From Fistularia commersonii (Eukaryota > Chordata > Actinopteri > Syngnathiformes > Fistulariidae): DNA of 64,000 nucleotides. The translations under genes were made by a program, and so were the position numbers. The notes beneath the pieces are model-generated. The model ran no database searches, was not told where the DNA came from, and saw only the letters and a list, made by a program, of their open reading frames with translations. Each line of letters opens with the position of its first letter. The stretch's first letter is position 1. Positions 51,571-64,000 of the stretch are shown here, piece by piece. Location: NCBI GenBank assembly GCA_037954325.1, contig JBBMNZ010000027.1:2893501-2957500 (forward strand), written 5' to 3'.

Positions 51571-52500
51571 AACACCTCCAGGGGAGTCTGAGCCCGCCAG
51601 GCTGCATTAGCTCCCATGCATCTCCTGCAGGCCTGCACCAACCCCCCTCCCCTCGATTCCTCTCCTCAGCATGTCTCCAAGACCTGCAGTTCACCTGCAA
51701 ACCACTAGAGAGAGAACTTGTATAAGGCAGAGACATCGAACCTTTTGGTCTCCCATCAGCCGGCAGTCGTTTTTTCTGCTCCTCCTCGAGGAGGAAGAGC
51801 GGGTGGCTTTGTTGTTTTCGTGTGTTCACCGGTAATCGTTACCACGCGTAGTCACGGCTGAAGCGTTTTTACAGATGTCGCTGTAATTGTGCCTCAGGTA
51901 GAATCAAGTCATTTCCACCAGAGCGTCATCAAAATATCTGATAGTAAATAGTGAATTCATTTCGATTCCACGTGTGTATTTACAGTCTGAGCGACACACC
52001 GACCTGCAGTCTCTCCACCTGTACTTGTGTCACCAGTGTCTCCATACACCGGAGATCTACTGCAATACTTGACTGTATAAACATAAACAAATGTACCCTT
52101 TTCTGTGTTTCGTTTTTCTTGTTTCCAGAACGTCATCCACTTACTTCAGGCGATCAATTTTTTGATTTTCCCTTATTTTTTTTTAATCAGATTTCTTATA
52201 AGGTATATTGTTTGAAAAATCGATATTTTTATTTTTTTTTAAGAATGAGTACGCAGCTGTTTCATTTTTTATTTTGTCCTTTGATTCGATAGTGTGCTCT
52301 CTTCTGCCCGCTGACCTGCCCAGGCGATCATGCTGATTCAAATGGAGTGACGAAACACATGGACGGACTATTTTGATGGTTGTTGTGGTATGATCTAGTC
52401 TTAATATATAGATATATAAATAGAACTGAGACTGCTACACCATCTTTTTTATCCCACAATCTTTTGTAAAACTCAAAAATAAATGTTAGCTATTTTTTTA
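51571..52500 (+). other. Probable dhx38 3' UTR
   Basis: Repeat-poor sequence from the stop codon to shortly after an AATAAA at 52478-52483. Length is inferred from that signal. Confidence 0.5.
52478..52483 (+). terminator. Candidate dhx38 poly(A) signal
   Basis: Canonical AATAAA about 0.9 kb after the dhx38 stop codon. Confidence 0.45.
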
Positions 52501-54612
52501 ACACGCTGTGATTCCACTTTATATTTATACGGCCGCTCCCTTGTCTGCATGTGTACGGTTCTTTTGGTTATATAGCTGCGCGAATGAAATCGTACACAAA
52601 CTTGCATCGCAGGACTTGATGTCCGTTTGTGTGTGTGTCGCCGAACTATTCTCCGAACTTTCCCGACTAAAGGCGAGGGGTTAGAGGACGGGATCTTTCT
52701 GCGACGTGCTTTCACGATACAATGTGAGCGGAATCCCGAACGAGCAGCCGGGCAGAGATTCTGATCGTAAACTAATTTTCCCATTAATCTTTTGCTAAAC
52801 CTTATTAGCATGAAACATCAGAAACTCATTAAAACTCCATTTCAGTTCTCAGACCCTGAAGGGAATGTCTTATGTGTTTTCTGAAAAGATTGTTTGGCCA
52901 TAAACTTGTAAACGGAGTTTCATTTGGAGGTCTGCTCCTAAAACTTAACTCGTCCTAACAGACCGAATCTAAAAGACGCTTTTAGTTTATCATCAAAAAA
53001 CAAGCCAGTCACATGTTTTAAATTCCGATTTTTATCATTTCTTTCGGTTATCCCGGCTAGCCAATGAGAAGCGGTACATCGTGTCAGGATACGGAAGAAT
53101 ATTGCCAATTTTGGTGTTTTATCGCTTCATCAATCGGCTTTGCGAGACACTATCATTAGCTCTTCCAATAGTTTATTGTATTGGACAGTTTCATGTGCAG
53201 CGGCGACAAAATGTGTAAATGTGAGCGGATTCCGTCGGCAGACCTGGCAGCATCTTGCCAGCCGCTAAAACTGAAGTGGTCATAATGAAATTCCCAGATC
53301 GGCTGTTTTCGTTGTCAGCCCCGCATTTCTGAGCCGAGTCGAGCGAAAACTGATCAGAGGGAAACAAAAAGCCTCGGTCCGTCCTTCTCTCATTCAGGCT
53401 CTCGCACCCACAGATGTCACACATCTCCATGAGTGATCTGAGGCTTTGAAACCCTTCGGCTGTAAAGATGTTGATATGCCTCAGATGAAAAGCTAAGCTA
53501 TATGTGGGTGGATCATGTGTCTGGCTTTATTGAAGATGTATGTAAATCTTCAGGTCACAAGACTGTTGAACAAAAGCCTGGATGGCGTTCTGGCGTCTTC
53601 CGTGTGGTTTCGCTGACATTTCTTGATGTCTTCGAGCTGAAAACCCCTTGCTTGCTGGCGTCAATTTGGAAAGGAATGACAAAAAAAAAAAAAAAAAAAA
53701 AAAAAACACTGGCCTGCTTGTGATTTCTTCAAACATAACGCACAACAACTAGCTTTTCTTTTTCTTTCCATCGCTGAGTCCCTCATCTGTGTTCCCTTGC
53801 CGTTGGTCAGTCCTTATTTGTCTCACTGTAAAACTATGCAAATAAGCATGACTATGAGAGCTCCCTTGACCGACCCACACACACACACACACTCACACAC
53901 CATTCTCCAAGTAGTCTTGATTGAGTATGGCAGCCAGAGGAGGAGACGGATATAATGGACTCCGCCAAGTATAATGAGACAAATCTCGGCTATGGGCTGA
54001 CATTTGGAAATAGTCCTTGTGAATGACAATGTCAGCAGTCACCTTTACCAAAAGCTTTCCAGGAAGGGTCCCTGTAATGATGGAGGGAATTAAAATAGCC
54101 TCCAGGGCAGAGCCATCGGATTAGGGAGGAAGGCCACACCTACCGAACCCTAAAAGAATCTGCCTCTGAGATTTTATAATGCTACCTGCGGGGACCTTGC
54201 GTTCCCCGACTCGGTCCCGACGTTGTTTGTGTGGCAGCTGGGGGACAAGCGGCGCTGTCATCTCAAACTTGGGCGCGCAAGTGAGATTGATGAGAGCTCG
54301 GATGCATTCTGCGCTCTTTTAATTAACGCCATCCCGTATCAACGCCGGGGCGGAGACGCCGGGCGAAAACGAGACCTTTTCTTTCCCTTTACCGCACGTT
54401 TCTGTTTTGTTGCCCCCCCCCCCCCCCCCCCTTCGATAATGAAAAGCCTTCTGGGACCCAATTACATCCAAGGCTGCATTAGGGGCGCAGCAGGCCCAAT
54501 GGAAACTTCAGCAGTGTTTCCTCTCATCTCCCCCTCTTCCTCTCCCTGCTACTCTGTTGGATGTGGCCTTCACTTGATTGACTTTTGAATGTTATACACA
54601 GCCTTCACACAG

Positions 54613-54647
<35 letters not shown>

Positions 54648-57600
54648 GCTCCCTGTCTTATGCGGTCCCTTACCTTCAGTGGTGTGCAGAGCCCACATGT
54701 GGCTGATAACTGGAAAAAGGAGGCTTGTTATTTGTTGTCCTTCATTTGAAAAACTGCATGTATGGATTTAATTATTTTATACACGGTGTGTTAAGAGGAC
54801 GTGAGCTACTCAAGGCTTCGATGGGGAATTTAAAAAAAATAGAAAATAAAAGGTATACACTTGAATTTGCAGCCACACTGAATAGTGACAGAGCAGGGAT
54901 CCGCTGCTGTTAGCTTTTACAGTTTTTATTGTTGTTGGAAAGTATGCTCTTCCATCATTTTCTGAGTCACGTGTTGTTTCGGGAGCCGCACTGTCACGAT
55001 CCGGCATTGATTTTGATTATTCTCTGCGTAACACAGAAGGAGATGATTCGATGTAGTGGTATTAGACGACGGGGAAGTTACCTAAAGACCAGCACCGTAT
55101 CATCCAGGAAGAAAACTACATTCATATTCCGACGTTGGTAGGACGGCAACGTCTTTCATGTTATTTATATTTAATCGGTAATATAGCTGGGTTCATCCTT
55201 GCCAGAGAGTCTGTCCCGCCATCTTAACCACTTTTCATTAACTCCACAATAAAATGTGGTCAAGGAAGGTTGTGGAGGGGAATTCATGAATGAGAAGGAA
55301 ATCATTTTACCATGAGAATCAGACTGCACTTACCTTTGGCCATACAATTAAGCAATGTGTATAATATTGTTGGGGTTCTACCTTGCTGTAACTGCTCCAG
55401 TGCATCTGGTACTTTGCCCTCAAGGCTTTTGTATTCACTGAATACATTGTGAAATGATGAAAGTAACTTATTTTTTTTCTATTATTTAACCAAAGAGATC
55501 GTTGGAGTAGCCAGACGCGTAAGTACGCACCGGTTATATGTAAGTAAAAGTGTTGTCACTGTGTGACATTCTGTGTGCACTGAAGTACTGCGTTCCCTCT
55601 CATTGATCTTTTTGAAATTGATACTTTTCACAAAACGACAAGAAGAAAAACCATACTAAGGGACTGATAATTGACATTTGCTCAATCTAATGGTTACAAA
55701 ATAATAATTTCTGTCAGAATGTCACTCCTAAGCAAAGAACTCTGTGCCGAGTTCACATCAGTATGATAACTATGAAATGTGAGGTTTGACAAAACAGCTA
55801 GAAAAAAAACAGAAAAAAGCCTTGGACAGTGAAACAAGGTTTAACAGATGAAAATTAATTTTGAAAACTCTCTTCACTCTATCTCTTCACTGAAAACCTT
55901 TTAATACAGTTAACTCGAGAGCACTATTGCGCTCAGTTCTGCATGGAATATTAATATTCAGAGCCTTCTCGTTTGGATTTCCTAATGTTCTGCAGTTCTT
56001 CAGTCTGTGCCGGTCAGATGTGTTTCCAGGGTAAGTCATTTTGAAGATAGGATGTATAGTTTGTCCACACACCGCCGAATGTGACAACAGCCCTGTGTCA
56101 TCTACTGAAAAAATCCCCGCTATTGCAAAGACATTCAATGCCGATAGTGAAGTTAGCAAGGTGACAAATTCTGTGTGCGAGCAATGCTAAAAAACAGGTT
56201 TGAAAGATTGGAGAAGCCCTTTCATGTTTCCCTGATTTGAGGGAAAATTCCTCCAAATAGGAAGTCTGTGCGGGTGCAATGCACCTCCTCACCACTAGAG
56301 GGCGCCCATCAGAAGCGATGAGCCGGACTTTCTCTCATTAGAAAACTTTATTTATCCTCTAATCAAACAACAGTTGGACGGTTTTGCGGAGAATCGGCGT
56401 GGCTTGAGAAGGAATATATCCGTCTGGTGCAGGAAAATCGAAAAGAAGAAGAAGATGCATGAAAAACTCTCACAGGAAGTTGACTGTTTGGTGTAAGTAA
56501 ATCACATGACATATCTTACCTTATAATTGATTTTTCCTTTGACAGAGGTTTACAGGTTCTTAATGTGAACTAATGCACAATGTCATTATATATTTGTGTA
56601 ATGCCTATTGTAATGGAATGTGGATTAGTAACTCCTCCTAAAATGTGATTAAATTACCTGATTAATTCAATTAATCTAAAACTTAATAGATTAAAACTGC
56701 ACTTGCGTCTTTGTAATCTTGTGTGGCTTCTTGTGGCCTCTTACTTGCATAAAGAACATTTAAAAAAATTACAGAGGAGAAACCAAAACAATGATATGAA
56801 AATGAAGATGACAAAAAGCCACAAAATATTGTGAAAAATTAACAAGTAAGAACAAAACAACCAAGATAATAGAGCTTTGTGACACAGTACAGCACAACAC
56901 GATATTCAAGAAAATGAACAATATAACGCATAATATGAATTCAAATGAGCGAAATAAGGCCAAAAGCGATCAGAAAAATAGGCAATTATTTAAAATGAAC
57001 AAAAACATAATGAATGTGTTTTGCAAAAAAATTTGTGAAAATATACAGAAAATAACTAAATCAACAAATGGGGAACAGACTGAAAGCCTGAGTTATTTGC
57101 AGTCACTCATTTCCACATTAATTATAATATTTATTATGGAATATAATTTGAGAAAATTTGTCACATTTCTAGTTACATTATCTTCTGGATGTTTTACTTG
57201 TATTTTACTCAGAGGAACTGTGATAACACAAATTGAAGTAAACAATGACTGTTCTGCCAACAGAAAATAACATATAATGCATAATTTCATCTTTGTGGGA
57301 AACTTAAGGAATATATCCATTGTAGTTTGGCAAAACGGCATCTTGCGCAGGCTCCAAAAATCCTAGAAGCAGCCCTGCCGAAGGAATACAAAGCATGACA
57401 TATTACCATCCAGCTTCCCGGCTAGTCGTGTAGAATTGTGATTGTGAGCATATGAGTGATAACATATGTGTATATCAGTATTGATATTGCATTGCATTTC
57501 TGGTATGAAAATAGCACAAGACGCAAACATGGTAATATGCCTCCCAGAACTGCAAATATATTAAGCTGTGGTTATTCTGAGGTCATATTTAACATCTGTA

Positions 57601-57759
57601 AGTTGCATAGCTTCCAGTGTTACCATGGTTACACGCCACATTTCAACTCTTGTGGCGCGGCTTCAGAATTCCCAGTGAGAAAGGCGAATTTCCACTGCAA
57701 GTTGACAAACATAGACGTGACCCAAGTGAATATTCTGATGTGGGTAAGGCTCTAAAAGG
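52501..57759. other. Intergenic, no gene recognised
   Basis: Contains an A-run (about 53681-53706), a C-run (about 54413-54431) and a CA tract (54617-54643). A 118-codon open frame at 56914-57270 lies in very AT-rich DNA, has no family resemblance and is not called. Confidence 0.5.
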
Positions 57760-58500
57760 CAAAAATAGGCCACCTCCATGTGACCACCAGCAGAGGTGGC
57801 CATCGGGGCCTGGGGTTAAGCAGTGCGGGTCACAGAGAGAGTTCAATGGCGTTGGGCGCTTTTCCCCTCTGACAGAGGCAGGGGAGGGGTTGCCGCCCCC
57901 TGGGAACTTGCAGAACTCTCTACTTTTGTTAGGGGACTTCAGCGCTCCCCTGGTGTAACTTGGAGGGAAGTAGCTTTGAGACGCCCTGCGTTTGATCGAT
58001 ACCCCACAAAGATTCCAAACAAGCTTTGCTCATATCTCTAGCAGAGGCCACAAAGGTAGTCCAAAAAAAGTTACACTTCTGGCAAGAAACCCGGCTGTGG
58101 ATGAGATTTGTGCTGAGTTGCTGAAGGTTTTCTTGGCTGCTGTATCTCCTCAGTATCCCATGGACAACTGTTTGTTCATCCTGTCTACAAGCTTTTCCTT
58201 TTTGCCTTTTCGACCTGGAGAAGGTGGATGACGGTGCCCTTTAGTGTGCTCTTAGTAGGTTGGGATGACGGGGGTTAGACGGCTGTTGGAACATGGCGTA
58301 CCATGGTTATTGTTACACAGTGTAAACACTTTTTCCAGGGGAAGTCCCCTTTGGAGTTGCTTACAAAGCGGTCAAGGTTAGAGCTGGGAAAGATGGGCAT
58401 TACAGGCCTGATTAGTTTTGCATGACGGCGCTGTGTGAGCATTTTCTGGTTGAAATAAAAGCCGAGATGAGAGACACTGCAGCCCCCATCTATGATCAGT
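57760..58500 (+). mobile_element. Decayed LINE fragment (family of 13.0-14.4 kb)
   Basis: + strand translations include NPAVDEICAELLKV (about 58090), close to the APGVDEIRPEMLK-type segment of LINE reverse transcriptases. Further on is CLFDLEKVDDGAL (about 58205), close to the CFVDLEKAYDRVP-type motif. Upstream, 'gcagaggtggccatcggggc' and a 'gggttgccgccccctgggaa' block fit the endonuclease-RT linker. Several frameshifts; inactive. Confidence 0.5.
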
Positions 58501-59061
58501 GACACCTGGACTGCACCTCATTCATGACAAGCAGGTAAATAATTATGGGCCTGTTGGTGGAAACATTGTTTGTCATCTTGAAATAATGCATTGAACGTTG
58601 ATATATGGAGCAGAGCAAATTCATGACGTGTCATTCAATATGTATAATAATTATAATCGGCCCTAAAATATATGGAATAAAATGTCCACCGGTTGACCCT
58701 CGCCGCCCAGTTGTTGTGATTTGTCGGTACTCTCCGCCGTAGCTCTCTCTACCTGAGTCAAACTTCTAACATTCCGGCACGCCGAGCTCTTCACTCTCGT
58801 GAAACTTTTGTCATCTGGATAAAAATCAGTAAAAATCAGCCTGTGTGTTTGTTTATTGGTGATTGCAAACTAAAAAGTTAGAGGTCAGTGGGTCAAAGTT
58901 TGTAATAGACCTTTTAAATCAGATAGTGTGGAAAAGCAGTTCAATGCCCCCCATTTTTTGTTTCAAACCTTTTGATCCGTGAGCAGCTTCCTTAACCTTG
59001 AACAACCCGATTTAACAGCAGCCGGGCTTTAAAACATTTTTCTTTCTCATCTGAGAGCTTG

Positions 59062-59290
59062 GCAATGTTGCAACCACTGCACTTAATGCTCCCACTGCAC
59101 CCATTGCATCAAATACTCCCACTGAACTTCCTGCACCGAGTGCACCCACCGCATGTACTGTACTCACCGTATCCGCTAAACTCATCCGACCCACTGCACC
59201 TACTGTACCCAGTGTAACCACTGCACTCACTCGACCCGTGGCGCTCACTGCACTTTCTGCAATGACTGCACCCACTGCCACCTTCGGCTC
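59062..59290. repeat. Degenerate minisatellite with 9-bp period
   Basis: Built from variants of ACTGCACCC / ACTGTACCC / ACTGCACTC over about 230 bp. Because the unit is a multiple of three, the - strand stays open as a 174-codon frame (59536-59012) with (G)AVxAVG-like repeats. Confidence 0.75.
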
Positions 59291-60674
59291 TCTGACTGTC
59301 TCCCTTGTGCTGATGTGTTTTTGTTTTGGCCAGAGCACGTCAGTTATTTGTATACATTCCCCAGTACGCTCTTGGTAATAGTACCGGCTCCTGTAGCCGC
59401 TAACATCTGACGGATGTGACAGACTCTTGTCTCTGACAAAACAAAACCGATTGTTCTTTTTGAAAGTCACACAGAAAAAAAATGAAGTTGCTTCTGTATT
59501 TAGCTTTAGGTAGGGTAAAATGATACAAAACTCCAACCACAGTATTTTGAATTTAAAGTAGGCTACCCTTCCAAAGATATTATTCTAAAAGGTTAATTGC
59601 GACAAGGGAATGGAATAAATCTAATGCTTTACTATCTTTTACTTTGCAGTGTCTTTAACATTCAGTCATTTGGTCTATTTAACGTCTCGCACTTGGAACT
59701 GAGTACAAGTCAGTAGAGTTCAGGAGGGTTGGGAAGTGCCACTGTAGACAAGACCAGGAGGCGCTGCTTCAGATGTACAAACATGTTTGGTTTTGGTTTA
59801 GAAAATTCAGATGCGCGCATGAAAAAGTAACATTATGGCCCCCACAGCAGATGCGAACGCTAGTGACACTGCCGAAAAGCCAGAGAGAGAGAGACGGGAC
59901 CGCAGCTTGGGGTTTTTGTTCCTCCCAGATTTACAGCGCCGTTGTTAAACTTCTTTGTCTTATTCTTTTTGAACACTCGAGAGACGGAGGCTGAATAAAT
60001 ATGAAGTGGAATAAATATGACAGAGTGAGGGACTGGATCCAGAGGGTGACAGTGATGCAACACAGCAGCTGTTGGCTGCTGGAAAACTCCAAAGCAGCGG
60101 CGGATGATTGATGTGCTAATGAGATTTCTGAAAATGGCTAAAGTTGCAGGCAGAAAGCCGCGCAGTCCTGTATTCTGTAACTGAGAAAAATAAATCCGGC
60201 GTGATGACGAGTGACAGTAAAACATGCAGGATGAGTCTAAAACACCTCTAATTTGAAATTTCATCTGAGGAGCTGAAGTCAAATTTGAGGGAGCAGGAGT
60301 TTTCTCATCTGAGCCCCAAAGGTACGTCACGACGCGTTTGACATGTGCTGCTTCTTCTCGCTTCTGCTCAGCCTCCCTATGTCAACGCTTTCTTCGGGAT
60401 GGAGAGTCAGCAGACGGCAAGCCAATATTGGCTGAATCTGGCACGTAGCGTTCTGACAGAACATATCTCGTTTGTTCAGCTGGCGCACAAAGCAAAGCGT
60501 TAAAGATATTTGATAGACGCGTTTTGTGATGCGGTAACTTCCTGTCAATCGATTATCTGATGCAGACAAAGATGCAAATTGCTATAAGGAGCTTTCTGTC
60601 CACAAATTGAGTTTATTTTTTCTAGCTACATTTCCGTAAAACAATAACCAAAAATGGGCAAAGTATTGCACCTC

Positions 60675-60760
60675 ATTGCGAGACTCTAAATTGTCCAGAT
60701 GTGTGAACATTTCTACGTCTCTACATGACATGTGAATGAAAGGAGTAATTGCCGTATGTT
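60675..60760 (+). repeat. SINE-like dispersed repeat, short fragment
   Basis: Holds only the middle of the family: 'gagactctaaattgtccag' and 'tgtgaatgaaaggagtaatt'. Confidence 0.45.
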
Positions 60761-62034
60761 TAGACATATTTAAAGTTTATATTACAGTCCTTGATGATAG
60801 ATCAACTACTTTTAATGTCATTGTTGAGAAACTTGTGTCTGTGAAGGCTGATTGTTATTTAGATAGGAACTGGCTTTAAATGCAATGCTTAGGGATATCT
60901 GAGGCATTAATAACAATTATTGGTGTTCTTCCGTTTCCTCAGACACCTTAAGTGTTGCGTATTGACTACTATACTGGAAATAATGTTGTGTATTGATTTG
61001 GCCAGGGCAGAAAATGATGGTGTCCTCTTCCAGTAGGGTTTGAATTAATCCTTAACACGCTCCCGGTGAATGAACAACTCACACAGGAGACGAACCAGCC
61101 ACCTTAAAGCCCCGGCGTGAACTCTTGCGCGGAGCAAAAGCGTAATAGAGCGACGGTAGTGCCAGCATCTGCTCTGATTTTTCAAGGTTTTTAGCCAAAA
61201 TAGGGTGACAAAGAAAACGGCGAACCGTGGCGAGACTCGAAAGTCAGTGAAACAACTCGTGGAGAGGAGGAACAAAATTTTATTCCTCTGTCAGTGTCAG
61301 CATTTTCATTTTAACATATGCTTTTATAAAGTAAAATGCACATTACCCCTCAAAAAGACATAATATGTACTTCTTTCGGTAAATGTAATGAGGACTAAGA
61401 GTGTTGCAGCATCCGGGAACGTATTCTTACTTGTCCGCCGTCTTATCCCTAACCAACACTTTGTGTACAGTGAACTACTACGATAACCTCCCCCTGGACT
61501 GTGTGGTTGCTAACAGCTCATCCACTATTGCTTAGGGGTCTTATTTTGTTCCAGAAGAAAGACTTTATACTGTCAAACTCAGACGTCCCATGTGATGGAA
61601 GGCCGATGGGCATGGAACTCTCAGAGCTGCCCTCAAAGCTGCAACAATGCCCGCTTTGGCGCAGCCAAGTGGGTGGAGAGAAAGAACAAAGAGCGGACTT
61701 GTTAAGATTTAGGCGCCTTTATGATTGTTTTATTTGGCTGAAATTCCACGTCCGTCCGCCCGCGTTTGGCAAGAATCTGGCTCAGCGGCGAGTGGGGGGG
61801 GATGGGAGGAGGAGAGGGGGGGTGGTGCCTCCGCGGGTTGGAAAATTTGGCGTCGGCCACCTGCCAGATGACTGTTAATTTTGTGAAGCGGATCGTCATT
61901 TAACTCAAACGACTGGCAGTGGCGGCTGGTGACGGGGGGGCTGAGAGAAAGCCTCAGAAGATAAACAACAAACATCTCAAGAAATTAATCGCCACACGCA
62001 CACACAACTTTTGTGTTCCCTCATCACTTTGTCA

Positions 62035-62215
62035 CTTTTTCCATTCATCCATTCATTATCCGTACCATTTGTCTTGCACTCAGGGTTTTTTGGGAATTAG
62101 GTCACCAGCCAATCACAGGGCCACATACTGAGACAAACAACCAATCACTGCTCATTCACACATCATTTAGAGACATACATCCATTTATTAGCAGTATTAT
62201 TTACTTGAAAGGCTT
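62035..62215 (-). repeat. SINE-like dispersed repeat, 3' part
   Basis: The - strand matches the latter half of the family: mirror of 'caatcacagggccacatact', 'caaccaatcactg' and 'attcacacatcatttagaga', with a CATT/ATCC tail at about 62040-62065. Confidence 0.55.
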
Positions 62216-64000
62216 TTCACCTTGACATCAGACTCAGTGTTGACGGCTAAATGTGTCATACACATAGTGGAAAAGTGTGTGTGTGTGCGTGTGTGTGTGT
62301 GTAACTTGGTAAATTCATGCACAGAGGCATGATTGGCTCAGAACAACTCCTAGCCTTTTTCCCATTTCTGTCCAAACATGTGTGGCTATTTTATAAATAC
62401 AGTCTTGCTAATATCGCAAGTTGGTTACCAGGGCGATGAGTCCCCGCTTCTCCACAGAGGTGATGACACTTGGCGGCTTTCTGAAAAGTTTCTGAGATTT
62501 TTAAGTTGTGAAGAAAACAAACAATTGGTGGAATGAAGCTCCAACAGACCCGCACTGCTCTCTGTTTTTCCACATTAATTGTGAAAGAGCGAAGTGGAAA
62601 ATTAGATATAGAAAAATCCATGTTGTAACCATAAGACCCTGATACTAAATGAATCCCATTTGCTAAAGAAATTATCCGTTTTTTTATGACATTAAAAATA
62701 AAAGCAATTACAAAATACTGGCCGCTGTTGTTTATCCACATTTTCCTCTCACTCTTGGGCTTTTAAGATCCCGAGACAAATCAGCGGTGCTATTCCTTTG
62801 AGGAATTCGACTAAAAACAACATAAACAATAGTAGATAATTACGTCATTATATGTTTTACTATAAACAAGTGGAGTTAGATAAAAAGGAATGCACGTGGC
62901 AAATGACAAGGTGGATACAAATGATGACTTTTGAGTCAGTAATTTTGATTCAGTCCTTCTGAATTTGAGACAACGGAGATGTCTGGACATTAAAACAACA
63001 GCAAACCAAAAATATTTCAACACAAAAAGATGCATTATACAAGCGTAAAAATATATATCTTATTGATTATTTAAGAGAAAGATTTTTATTGGAAAGTTAA
63101 TGTGCATGCGGTTAACACGATGCCGCACAAAGACAAGGACTCCCATCCCTGGATCTGCCGAAAGTCTGAATCGCATTTGGTCGCTGTGGGACGGTGGGGT
63201 CGGGGTTGCCTGAGACGCCTCTCTTCATGTCTGTTGCCTCTCAGCCCGGCTCATAAAGGGCTCCATTGGCAGTCAGAGCGCTGCTAAAGCACAAGAGACG
63301 TCATTTAGACAATACATGAAATAAATGGATGATCAAAGACCAAAAACAATGGATGTTACAATGCACTTAAATGTTATTTTGGATGTTTGTTATAAAAAAT
63401 GGATAATGCGCGCGGCCTTGTAGTCATTGAAATTTAATAGAGACGCTGAATTTTAATATCTGCACAGACTGCAATTCTTTTCATGATACTTTAATTGGAT
63501 ATATTTGAATGTTGTTGTTTTTTTTGTTTTTTTGTTTTTTTTTTGTTGTTGTGCGAAGTGAATGAAGCCACCACTCCTGTGATTACCGACTCGACAACGT
63601 CGCATCACTGACACCGCGTTCTCCTGAAACTCATAATGTGCGCTGTGTGTCCCCCTAATGACGGCTGTATATTTAAACAAGTCAGCATCAGAGCTCCGCT
63701 CGCTCTCTTGCCGCTCAGCCCTGAGAGCTGCATTATCAATTTAAAACCCTGCAACGCTTGATCAAGTCTACATGTTGCCAACATTAGCTGCGCCTAACTA
63801 TGCAACACGCCGGCGGTGTTTTTCGCCACTTCATCACAACAAACACCGAGCAGAGCTGTTGCAGGCCAAAAGCTGTGAATAGCTTTCAGTAATTTAGTTA
63901 TTTCGGGTAAACGTTTGTAAGGTTTGCGCCACCTGGTAATCACGTCGACTCACTGCATTTTTGTGCAAGATTGGAGGCACATCCTTTATTGGTTTATTTC
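62216..64000. other. Intergenic, no gene recognised
   Basis: A GT tract lies at about 62275-62302 and a T/G-rich simple stretch at 63510-63551. Nothing else could be assigned. Confidence 0.45.

Larger units (their letters stand above)
58501..62034. other. Intergenic, no gene recognised
   Basis: Apart from the minisatellite and the short SINE-like fragment listed separately, no gene or clear element was recognised. Confidence 0.45.

Noticed and set aside
56914..57270. 118-codon open frame as a gene
   Set aside because: Very AT-rich, Asn/Lys/Ile-biased, no start context, splice or family support.
61501..61878. 125-codon frame as an exon
   Set aside because: No recognisable domain and no supporting splice structure with neighbouring sequence.

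Overview
The window looks like nuclear DNA of a ray-finned fish, probably a percomorph. The evidence is multi-exon vertebrate genes with GT-AG introns, dense CA/GT, ATT and CATC microsatellites, and many teleost-type transposable elements: RTE-like and L2-like LINEs, tRNA-headed SINE-like repeats, and Tc1/mariner, hAT and pogo-like DNA elements. There is no bacterial-style gene organisation and no CRISPR array.

Three protein-coding genes can be supported. (1) An orphan class A G-protein-coupled receptor on the + strand has two coding exons (17674-18463 and 20647-20939, 360 aa). Its first exon is very GC-rich, and its 2.2-kb intron is largely made of repeats. (2) Cytochrome b5 type B (cyb5b) lies on the - strand, with five coding exons from 32071 down to 27250 (160 aa) and a probable 3' UTR reaching about 25.92 kb. 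(3) dhx38, the Prp16-type spliceosomal DEAH helicase, lies on the + strand with 26 coding exons from 35500 to 51570 (1249 aa). Every exon junction I placed keeps the frame, and the protein reads from its N-terminal motif to the conserved C-terminal tail. cyb5b and dhx38 are divergent, separated by about 2.8 kb containing CCAAT boxes on the cyb5b side and CRE-like motifs on the dhx38 side.

Layout: 1-13 kb is gene-free and holds LINE, SINE-like and RTE fragments. 13-20.3 kb is a repeat cluster into which the GPCR is set, including a LINE whose 5' part is inverted. 20.9-25.9 kb is GPCR 3' UTR and plain intergenic sequence with one internally expanded SINE-like copy. 25.9-32.1 kb is cyb5b. 32.1-34.9 kb is the shared upstream region. 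35-52.5 kb is dhx38, with a complete hAT element and a pogo-like fossil in intron 2. 52.5-64 kb has no recognisable gene, only a decayed LINE, a 9-bp-period minisatellite and microsatellites.

The genes do not form a pathway: dhx38 acts in nuclear pre-mRNA splicing, cyb5b in membrane electron transfer, and the GPCR at the cell surface. I found no convincing new multi-gene system. The items most worth a second look are the orphan receptor with its variant TM7 motif and minimal upstream ORF, the in-frame 27-nt microexon of cyb5b, and several informative transposon structures.
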